Source: Solobacterium sp. UBA636
GTDB taxonomy: Bacteria > Bacillota_I > Bacilli_A > Erysipelotrichales > Erysipelotrichaceae
Reading direction: 5' to 3'
DNA length: 11,835 bases
Assembly: GCA_002299675.1 (NCBI GenBank)
Contig: DBOW01000092.1
Span: 1-11,835 of the forward strand
Positions 6,983 to 11,835 of the stretch are shown here, piece after piece (the stretch's first letter is position 1; each line of letters begins with the position of its first letter). Position numbers and translations under genes: made by a program. Under the pieces are notes generated by a model. It did no database searches. It saw only the letters and a program-made list of their open reading frames with translations, and was not told the DNA's origin.

Positions 6983-7469
6983 TATTTAATACCGTTTCCA
7001 CATAGGCTAAAGAACGCTTACGGTAAGCTTCAGCTGTTCTAAAGGCATCAATGACTTTATTGTCGCCAAAGTCTGTACAAAGGTCAGAAATCTTCTGCAG
7101 CTCAGTTGGCGACAGGGGTCTGGAAAAGAATTCTTCCGCAATATTATAGATATTATGGTTTTCAGCTATGGTATAGGCTTCAGGATCAAACTCATAGAGC
7201 ATTGATATATCAAAAGATATTCCCTTTTTTGAAGGTTTGATGCTCAGATATTTCTTTTCAGCCAGTGAAGCTATGATTGAATCAATTCGATTATTGTCAT
7301 AACCAAGCTTAGCCCTTAAATAATCGTAGGATAAAGCCCGATTATTTCTGTTGGCAAGTTCTATCAGCATTAAAACCAGAGCTTCATCAGCTGAAAGATT
7401 CAGCTTGTCAAAATTCTCAAGTATCCAGTTTATGCCGTTAAAATAGGATTCCTTATACCACTTTTTCAT
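6966..7469 (-). CDS. dnaD: DnaD-family replication initiation/primosome protein, short form
   Basis: DnaD helps load the replicative helicase in Firmicutes. This 167-residue protein has an N-terminal winged-helix-like domain (about 1-85, with LSADEALVLMLIELANRNNR and LRAKLGYDNNRIDSIIASLA) and a C-terminal DnaD domain (about 113-162, FFSRPLSPTELQKISDL through RKRSLAYVETVL). It is much shorter than B. subtilis DnaD (232 residues). The C-terminal YxxxIxxxW motif is incomplete: Y156 is followed by VETVLNNE, so the Trp is replaced, and the protein stops seven residues later without the charged tail. The ATG overlaps the mtnN stop as ATGA (7466-7469). nth follows with a 17-base overlap. It may be a genuine reduced DnaD or a paralogue; dnaD-nth synteny favours the former. 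Confidence 0.88.
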   Translation of the reverse strand: MKKWYKESYFNGINWILENFDKLNLSADEALVLMLIELANRNNRALSYDYLRAKLGYDNNRIDSIIASLAEKKYLSIKPSKKGISFDISMLYEFDPEAYTIAENHNIYNIAEEFFSRPLSPTELQKISDLCTDFGDNKVIDAFRTAEAYRKRSLAYVETVLNNEKKF

Positions 7470-8137
7470 AGTTTTCTTAATATCTCATCAATAAGTCTGA
7501 ATGCCTTGTCTGATGCTTCCCTTACGTTGCTGTTAAAATCGCTGCCGTCACCGTCAAAGGCGTCACTGATACACTTAATAGAAAGACACTTCACCTCATT
7601 CAGACTGCAGATACGGGCAATGGCTGCAATCTCCATATCACAGATCTGACAGCCGGCTTCAAATCTTTCTATCTTGTCTTCTCTTTTTTCAATAAACTGA
7701 TCACCTGAACAGCAGTTTACTTCTTTAATATCTCTTAAACCTTTGACAAATTCAATCAGTTCTCTATCAAGAGGAATAAATTCATCATTATATTCGGCAT
7801 ACTGATGCTTCTTTACCGGATCAATACATGATGTATCAAAATCATAGTTCATGCATCTGTTTACCACAAAAAGTTCCTTAACCTTAAGTTCAGGATCTAA
7901 GGCACCGGTAACACCAAAATTAATAATTGCCGAACAGTCTAAGACTGAAATCATAAACTGCGTGGCAGCAGCTGCATCAATCAGTCCCCATCCTGATTTA
8001 ATCGCATATATCTCATTGTCATTTATTTTTGTGCAGTAGTATTTAATCTTTCCCTTATATTTTTCTTCAATTGTATAAGAACTTTCCAGAAAAGATACCA
8101 GCTCTCTTTCTACCGCAATCACGATTCCTATCTTCAT
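7466..8137 (-). CDS. mtnN: 5'-methylthioadenosine/S-adenosylhomocysteine nucleosidase (Pfs/MTAN)
   Basis: This enzyme hydrolyses MTA and SAH to adenine plus the thioribose product, relieving methyltransferase inhibition and feeding sulfur recycling and, where luxS exists, AI-2. Seen in the 223 residues: IGIVIAVERE (3-12) with E12, SGWGLIDAAAATQ (48-60), INFGVTGAL (72-80), SGDQFI (144-149), DMEIAAIA (167-174) with E169 and ISDAFDG (190-196) with catalytic D192. These correspond to E12, E174 and D197 of E. coli MTAN. Length is close to the usual 230. The ATG at 8137 has AAGGA close upstream and overlaps the yqeM stop as ATGA; the 3' end overlaps dnaD in the same way. A different nucleoside specificity within the phosphorylase superfamily cannot be excluded, but the active-site residues favour MTAN. 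Confidence 0.93.
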   Translation of the reverse strand: MKIGIVIAVERELVSFLESSYTIEEKYKGKIKYYCTKINDNEIYAIKSGWGLIDAAAATQFMISVLDCSAIINFGVTGALDPELKVKELFVVNRCMNYDFDTSCIDPVKKHQYAEYNDEFIPLDRELIEFVKGLRDIKEVNCCSGDQFIEKREDKIERFEAGCQICDMEIAAIARICSLNEVKCLSIKCISDAFDGDGSDFNSNVREASDKAFRLIDEILRKL

Positions 8138-8832
8138 ATATCCTTCTTTCTGTTTACAAACAGCACCTTTTCATCAGGCACAAAATCTTCAATATAGTGT
8201 ACATCAAAATATCTGTTCAGCTTATTAATTACTGTTTCTGGTTTAAATACATGCTGAAAGTGATCTTCTTTCATCATTCCATCTTTAGAATAGAAAGTGA
8301 AATGCTCATGCAGAGAATCGTTATCAGCGTTGATTGTCCACTGATATGGCATATCCTCCAGATATCCTTCTTCAATATATTCTTCTTCAAATTCTTTGAG
8401 CCGGTTTATATGATGCATATCAAAAATCAGTCTTCCATTATCATTTAAATGATTAAAGGCACATTCAATAAAACTGTCGAGCTCATCCTCATTTAAATAA
8501 TTAATCGAATCACAGATGCAGAGTATCAGATCAAACTTTCTGTTCAATTTATAATCCGACATATTAAGAAGCAGATATTCGCCATCAAAATTAGCTTTAG
8601 ATGCCTCTTTCATGGATGCTGAAATATCAGAAGCGATAACTTCATATCCCCTGTTCTTCAGTATGCCAGCCATGACTCCAGTGCCGGAAGCCAATTCCAG
8701 ACAGCTGGTAAAATCTTCTTCCAGAATATATTTAAGCCAGTAATTAAGACTATCTTCATCCATCAGAAGATAATCATAATAATAGGCTAAGAAGTCATAG
8801 GCTTTCAGATTTTTATTATCAGATCCTTCCAT
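8134..8832 (-). CDS. yqeM: Class I SAM-dependent methyltransferase, YqeM-like
   Basis: The 232-residue protein has a Rossmann-type methyltransferase fold: motif I CLELASGTGVMAG (44-56), an acidic post-I strand end VIASDIS (65-71, D69 for ribose binding) and a motif IV-like DLILCICDSINYL (101-113). The later SLHEHFTFYSKDG region matches small-molecule-type methyltransferases of this family. Its substrate is unknown. Position directly after rsfS matches yqeM of the B. subtilis yqeG-yqeM cluster, which is why I give the symbol. The ATG at 8832 follows GGAGGG and lies 28 bases inside the end of rsfS. mtnN overlaps the stop by 4 bases, so the SAH produced here would be cleared by the next gene product. 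Confidence 0.88.
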   Translation of the reverse strand: MEGSDNKNLKAYDFLAYYYDYLLMDEDSLNYWLKYILEEDFTSCLELASGTGVMAGILKNRGYEVIASDISASMKEASKANFDGEYLLLNMSDYKLNRKFDLILCICDSINYLNEDELDSFIECAFNHLNDNGRLIFDMHHINRLKEFEEEYIEEGYLEDMPYQWTINADNDSLHEHFTFYSKDGMMKEDHFQHVFKPETVINKLNRYFDVHYIEDFVPDEKVLFVNRKKDI

Positions 8833-9134
8833 AAACCCTCCAGATTGTATTTTGCCCTTTCAGATCCGACAAAAACATGAACAACGATTTCTCCCAGATC
8901 TATAAACTGCCATAGTGAATCACGGTTGTCATCTTTTGACTTTATCTTCATTTCATTTTTATCTGAGAGCTGTTCCACTTCATCAATAATACTGGCAGCC
9001 AGTCTGGTGTTGCGGGCTGAACAGATAACAAAGTAGTCAACATAGGGAGATGTATTTCTGAAATCCAGAACTTCGATATCATCACCCTGTCTTTCATCAA
9101 TTTTCTGTACAATTTCTTTTAAGATATCACTCAT
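8805..9134 (-). CDS. rsfS: Ribosomal silencing factor RsfS
   Basis: RsfS (YbeB, YqeL, DUF143) binds ribosomal protein uL14 and blocks joining of the subunits when nutrients are short. At 109 residues it is typical. The family hallmarks are all present: VLDFRNTSPYVDYFVICSA (22-40), W75, IDLGEIVVHVF (78-88) and YNLEGLWKD (96-104). The ATG at 9134 overlaps the yqeK stop as ATGA, with AAGGA about 8 bases upstream. It is downstream of yqeK and upstream of yqeM, as in Bacillus. Confidence 0.97.
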   Translation of the reverse strand: MSDILKEIVQKIDERQGDDIEVLDFRNTSPYVDYFVICSARNTRLAASIIDEVEQLSDKNEMKIKSKDDNRDSLWQFIDLGEIVVHVFVGSERAKYNLEGLWKDLIIKI

Positions 9135-9637
9135 TTAATAATTCCTTTTCTTTTCAGATATTCTGCATCCAGTTTAAGCAGATAGTTAAAACCATCATCA
9201 AGATTTATTAAAGATCTTGAGACTACATCATCATCGATACGCCGGCTTTCCTCTCTTTTATCGGCAATATAGATAATCTTGCACAGATCAAGATTAGATC
9301 TGCAGACAGTATGGTTATAGATGGCTGTAAGCAGTTCTATGTCTTTTATTCCATAAGTTTCATAAAGATAATAGGGGCAGCTGTGTGAATGCTTGACTGG
9401 CGCAGCTTCCGTTATTTTATCCAGATCATTATATTTTCTGAATAGATTATCATGAAACTGTTCATTTTCTTCCTTGGTCAGATCGTGCAGTATACCGCAA
9501 AGATAGGCCCTGTCAGGGTCATATCCTATACTTAAAGCCAGTTCTTTTGCCAGTTTTGCGACCATAAGTGAATGATTATAGCGGTGAGCGCTCAGTCTTT
9601 CTTTAATAAGCCGTTCAAAAAATTCAATGTCAGTCAT
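9131..9637 (-). CDS. yqeK: HD-domain phosphohydrolase YqeK, probable Ap4A hydrolase
   Basis: YqeK proteins are metal-dependent HD hydrolases; Gram-positive members have been reported to split diadenosine tetraphosphate (Ap4A) symmetrically. Expected metal ligands are visible: H22 (RYNHSL), H51-D52 (GILHDLTKE), H83/H85 (KHSHSCPYY), H109 (IYNHT) and D126 (IADKREESR). Length 168 is slightly under the usual 185-195. The segments NHTVC and ADKREESR depart from what I recall as the common HTTG and ADYIEPxR, so activity is likely but not assured. The ATG at 9637 overlaps yhbY by 8 bases and lacks a Shine-Dalgarno sequence, so it is probably coupled. In Bacillus nadD sits immediately upstream; here it is missing. 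Confidence 0.92.
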   Translation of the reverse strand: MTDIEFFERLIKERLSAHRYNHSLMVAKLAKELALSIGYDPDRAYLCGILHDLTKEENEQFHDNLFRKYNDLDKITEAAPVKHSHSCPYYLYETYGIKDIELLTAIYNHTVCRSNLDLCKIIYIADKREESRRIDDDVVSRSLINLDDGFNYLLKLDAEYLKRKGIIK

Positions 9638-9917
9638 TTAACAGTTTAGGTTCCCTGGCTCTTTTATAGAGCACTATCGTCTTGCCGATAGTCTGAACCA
9701 GTTCGCAATGACATCTGGCACAGATTTCAACACATATCTCATTCAGACTTAAATCACAGCTTTTAAGCACACTCAGTTTGATCAGTTCATGAGTATTGAA
9801 GGCGTCATTTACTGTTTTATAAGTATTTTCACCCAGCCCATCCTTGCCAATCTGAGCAATTGGTTTTATATTTACAGCCAGTGATCTTAAATATCTTTTC
9901 TGTTTACCATTAAGCAT
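9630..9917 (-). CDS. yhbY: YhbY/YqeI CRM-domain RNA-binding protein
   Basis: This 95-residue protein consists of a single CRM domain (chloroplast RNA splicing and ribosome maturation), a small IF3-C-like fold that binds pre-ribosomal RNA. Visible signatures are LNGKQKRYLRSLA at the start, the GxxG-type loop IGKDGLGEN (23-31), HELIKLSVL (43-51) and IGKTIVLYKRA (77-87). The ATG shares one base with the yqeH stop (TAATG), and GAGGT lies 9 bases upstream, so initiation may be both coupled and direct. Its association with YqeH is conserved and suits joint work in ribosome assembly. Confidence 0.96.
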   Translation of the reverse strand: MLNGKQKRYLRSLAVNIKPIAQIGKDGLGENTYKTVNDAFNTHELIKLSVLKSCDLSLNEICVEICARCHCELVQTIGKTIVLYKRAREPKLLND

Positions 9918-10963
9918 TATAGTTGTACCTCGCTTTTGTATATTTCAATGTCCTGATGAATATCTATACTTATATCAGGACTGCCATTTATTTTAATATA
10001 GCCAAGACCCTTTATGTAAAGAGTAAGATTTCTGTTTACCCTGAAGTTTCGGGTTTGAAAAGGCAGAAGCTTGAGTTTAAATTCCTTCACGTGTTCCCTC
10101 AGATATCTGTCCTTATTCTCTGTCTTGGTACGATGTATATCAAGCATATTGTTGATATAGAAAGTAAGAGAACAGTTTTTGGATGTTTTCACATTAACAC
10201 TCACAAGTCCCTCTACTATATAGCTTTGATCCGAATAGGCCTGATAGGTTCTGGCTTTGACAGTTTTTAATGGTATAAGGTCCCTGATACTGCCAGCTTC
10301 CAGATGACTTACAAACGATCTGCTGTCATTTAAGCCTGGTGTATCAATAAAAAGGCAGTCTTTATACTTAATTTCATTTGCCATCAGGGTAGTACCAGGA
10401 TAAGGAGAGATAGTCAGATCATTATTTTCCAGAAGCTTATTTATTAATGAAGACTTGCCGGCATTTACCCTGCCCGCAAATACTATCTTCCTGTATTTTA
10501 AATAGTCGATAGTCTCAAAGAAGAGTTCACTGAAAGTCTGATCATTTTTATAGGTCATCAGGCAGGAAACAATATTTCTGTTGTCTGAACTGCTTAATAC
10601 TTTGGAAAACATAGCTTCAATCTTGTTTTCAGTAATATTGGAAGGCAATAAATCAATCTTGTTGATTATCAACAGGACTTTAAAATCCTTAAAATGACTT
10701 AAAAGATCATCAATATTGAGTATCAGGGCATCAAAAGCTTCTACTATCAGCACAAAGAGTGCATCCCTGTTTTCCCTGTATATTTCATATACTTCATCAT
10801 TATGCACCTCCTTAAGCTTCAGAAGTCCCAGGTCGCCATAATGAGTAAGACGGAAACATCTCTGACAATAATCCTGTTCCAGGTTTACACTGTAGCCGGC
10901 CATTTTTGGGTCTTTATTCTGTATTGGAGCACCACAGCCTTTACATTTCTTCATGGAGCACAT
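9917..10963 (-). CDS. yqeH: YqeH, circularly permuted GTPase for 30S ribosome assembly
   Basis: YqeH binds GTP and is needed for small-subunit maturation in B. subtilis. The 348 residues begin with a treble-clef zinc finger (C7-x2-C10 and C33-x2-C36), followed by permuted GTPase motifs in the order G4-G5-G1-G2-G3: NKID at 101-104, GRVNAGKS (164-171), PGTT (189-192) and DTPGL (207-211). A C-terminal domain of about 130 residues follows. I chose the ATG at 10963 because AAAGGTGG lies about 10 bases upstream and the protein then starts just before the zinc finger. The frame is open to a TTG at 10984, which lacks a ribosome site, and another ATG lies at 10954. The start overlaps yqeG by 23 bases. 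aroE, which follows yqeH in Bacillus, is absent. Confidence 0.96.
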   Translation of the reverse strand: MCSMKKCKGCGAPIQNKDPKMAGYSVNLEQDYCQRCFRLTHYGDLGLLKLKEVHNDEVYEIYRENRDALFVLIVEAFDALILNIDDLLSHFKDFKVLLIINKIDLLPSNITENKIEAMFSKVLSSSDNRNIVSCLMTYKNDQTFSELFFETIDYLKYRKIVFAGRVNAGKSSLINKLLENNDLTISPYPGTTLMANEIKYKDCLFIDTPGLNDSRSFVSHLEAGSIRDLIPLKTVKARTYQAYSDQSYIVEGLVSVNVKTSKNCSLTFYINNMLDIHRTKTENKDRYLREHVKEFKLKLLPFQTRNFRVNRNLTLYIKGLGYIKINGSPDISIDIHQDIEIYKSEVQL

Positions 10964-11444
10964 GTTTAAAAATCCACCTTTCAATTTTGCGGTTTATTTT
11001 AGTTGTGATTGAGTCTTTTTCAACCAGCTGTTTTGTATAGACAGTATAAAGGCCAGCCAGATTGGCACCGATTAAATCGGTAAGCATCTGATCACCCAGA
11101 GATATCATCTGTGAAGCCTTAATGTTATATTTTTTCATCATTTTATAGTATGAAAAAGGAAGTGGCTTAAAAGACCAGCAGTTATACTCATAGTTTTTAT
11201 CGCCAATAAAGGATTCAACCCTGTCTTTTGTGTTGTTCGAGAATAAAATGACGCGATATCCCCGGGCTATGAGCATATCAAGAAAGGCAAAAGCTTCATC
11301 GCTTCCCCTTTTTCTTGAATCAGGTACATCAATAGTATTGTCGATATCACAGAGTATGGTGTCATAACCCATTTTCAGATATTTATCGGCATCAAACAGA
11401 TTATAGCGGTCAATTATTTCGTCTGGTTTAAATAAGTTTTTCAT
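10941..11444 (-). CDS. yqeG: YqeG-family HAD-IIIA phosphatase
   Basis: A haloacid-dehalogenase-type phosphatase of the YqeG family; the physiological substrate is unknown to me. In the 167 residues: nucleophile motif CDIDNT (D33, D35), motif II LFSNN (67-71; S69), motif III lysine in FKPLP (K93) and motif IV GDQMLTD (D118, D123). Starting at the ATG at 11444 gives MKNLFKPDEI, which aligns with the N terminus of B. subtilis YqeG; a TTG two codons earlier (11450) is the alternative. Neither has a Shine-Dalgarno match. The start lies 17 bases inside the preceding gene, so translational coupling is likely. The 3' end overlaps yqeH. Confidence 0.94.
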   Translation of the reverse strand: MKNLFKPDEIIDRYNLFDADKYLKMGYDTILCDIDNTIDVPDSRKRGSDEAFAFLDMLIARGYRVILFSNNTKDRVESFIGDKNYEYNCWSFKPLPFSYYKMMKKYNIKASQMISLGDQMLTDLIGANLAGLYTVYTKQLVEKDSITTKINRKIERWIFKHVLHEEM

Positions 11445-11835
11445 CGGCAAAAAGGTCTATTTCACTTTCATTTACAGAATCATTCAGATATCCTTCTGGT
11501 ATTTCTACCACAAGTGCTTCTTCTATATCATTCATATTATCATTTATGAAATGATAGTCCATATCCGCATTCTTAAGCGGATTTGAGAATGAGGCATCTA
11601 CTGCCATAAAAGGTACGGCTGAAACATTAAGCTTTTCTTCATTTTTAAAGATAAGCGTGTTATAGCTTGACACATTTTTAATGCATAAAAGTTTCTGTGG
11701 GTTTGTTTTAGCCTGCTTAAACAGTCTTTCACCCTTGGTATTGCGGTTTGTAACATTAAGTTCAGCAAAATGAATACGCTTAAAGCCGCCCTTTTCACTT
11801 GTAAGCAGTATTTCATTGCCATCGCCATGATTTAC
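11428..11835 (-). CDS. parC: Topoisomerase IV subunit A (ParC), C-terminal end only (5' part beyond the right edge)
   Basis: The frame is open from the right edge to a TAA at 11428-11430 and encodes the last 135 residues of a longer protein. It resembles the beta-pinwheel C-terminal domain of ParC: EILLTSEKGGFKRIHFAEL, then TNRNTKGERLFKQAKTNPQK, then a shorter last blade. This fits the ParC pattern of LxT.xG..KR......R...G......K.NPH. The protein ends with an acidic tail (NESEIDLFADEKLI). An internal GTG (11671-11673) could be mistaken for the start of an 81-residue gene. GyrA is the main alternative; the K/R-G spacing and the yqeG neighbour do not settle it, but the sequence looks more ParC-like. 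It overlaps yqeG by 17 bases and is the most upstream visible member of the operon. Confidence 0.72.
   Translation of the reverse strand, partial: VNHGDGNEILLTSEKGGFKRIHFAELNVTNRNTKGERLFKQAKTNPQKLLCIKNVSSYNTLIFKNEEKLNVSAVPFMAVDASFSNPLKNADMDYHFINDNMNDIEEALVVEIPEGYLNDSVNESEIDLFADEKLI

Noticed and set aside
8071..8448. Plus-strand open frame of 125 codons antisense to mtnN and yqeM
   Set aside because: It spans two real genes that both show catalytic motifs. Its Phe/Ile-rich product reflects antisense AT-rich codons and is not a plausible membrane protein gene.
9923..10270. Plus-strand open frame of 115 codons antisense to yqeH
   Set aside because: Shadow of the yqeH C-terminal domain, with no promoter or ribosome site.
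10964..10984. TTG start for yqeH at 10984
   Set aside because: No ribosome site precedes it, whereas the ATG at 10963 has AAAGGTGG upstream and places the zinc finger at the usual distance from the N terminus.
11598..11828. Minus-strand 76-codon frame near the right edge starting MAMAMKYC
   Set aside because: It is out of frame with the ParC-like reading frame that is open through the edge and shows family resemblance, so it is a shadow.
1..11835. Mobile elements, CRISPR arrays, toxin-antitoxin or defence genes, tRNA and rRNA
   Set aside because: I looked on both strands. Nearly every base belongs to a recognised gene, and the few short gaps hold only promoters, a terminator and ribosome sites.

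Overview
The window reads as core chromosome of a low-GC Gram-positive bacterium (Firmicutes/Bacillota). The gene order tig-lon-engB and the chain yqeG-yqeH-yhbY-yqeK-rsfS-yqeM match blocks known from Bacillus subtilis. The AT-rich DNA, strong GGAGG-type ribosome sites and TATAAT promoters agree. Reduced versions of these blocks (no clpX or lonB beside tig/lon, no aroE or nadD in the yqe chain), a short DnaD and a DUF3196-like gene together suggest a small-genome lineage such as Erysipelotrichia. That placement is inference. I see no mobile element, CRISPR array, rRNA or tRNA, and no gene-free stretch longer than about 75 bases.

Left block, minus strand (1-4843): a small helical protein of unknown function (4220-4843), then trigger factor (tig, 2885-4147) with its own extended -10 promoter and a strong rho-independent terminator. 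Next come the ATP-dependent protease Lon (516-2819) and the ribosome-assembly GTPase EngB, which runs off the left edge. This is a protein folding, quality-control and ribosome-assembly module.

Middle (4844-6362): one plus-strand gene, a full-length DUF1846 (UPF0371) protein. It diverges from the small helical gene across a 55-base region where the -10 elements of two opposing candidate promoters share base pairs. Its stop codon interlocks with that of nth on the other strand.

Right block, minus strand (6359-11835): ten genes with no intergenic base between them, in transcription order: parC (C-terminal end only), yqeG, yqeH, yhbY, yqeK, rsfS, yqeM, mtnN, dnaD, nth. The contents are chromosome topology, HAD phosphatase, 30S-assembly GTPase, ribosome-binding CRM protein, HD-domain nucleotide hydrolase, ribosome silencing factor, SAM methyltransferase, MTA/SAH nucleosidase, primosomal DnaD and the base-excision enzyme endonuclease III. 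The head of the operon lies beyond the right edge. Placing mtnN directly after a methyltransferase makes biochemical sense, because the nucleosidase degrades the methyltransferase by-product SAH.

Most of the window is well-known housekeeping biology. The parts most worth a second look are the 4844-4898 divergent promoter region, with a probable leaderless start for an uncharacterised gene, the uncharacterised DUF1846 protein, and the gapless ten-gene operon with its missing members.
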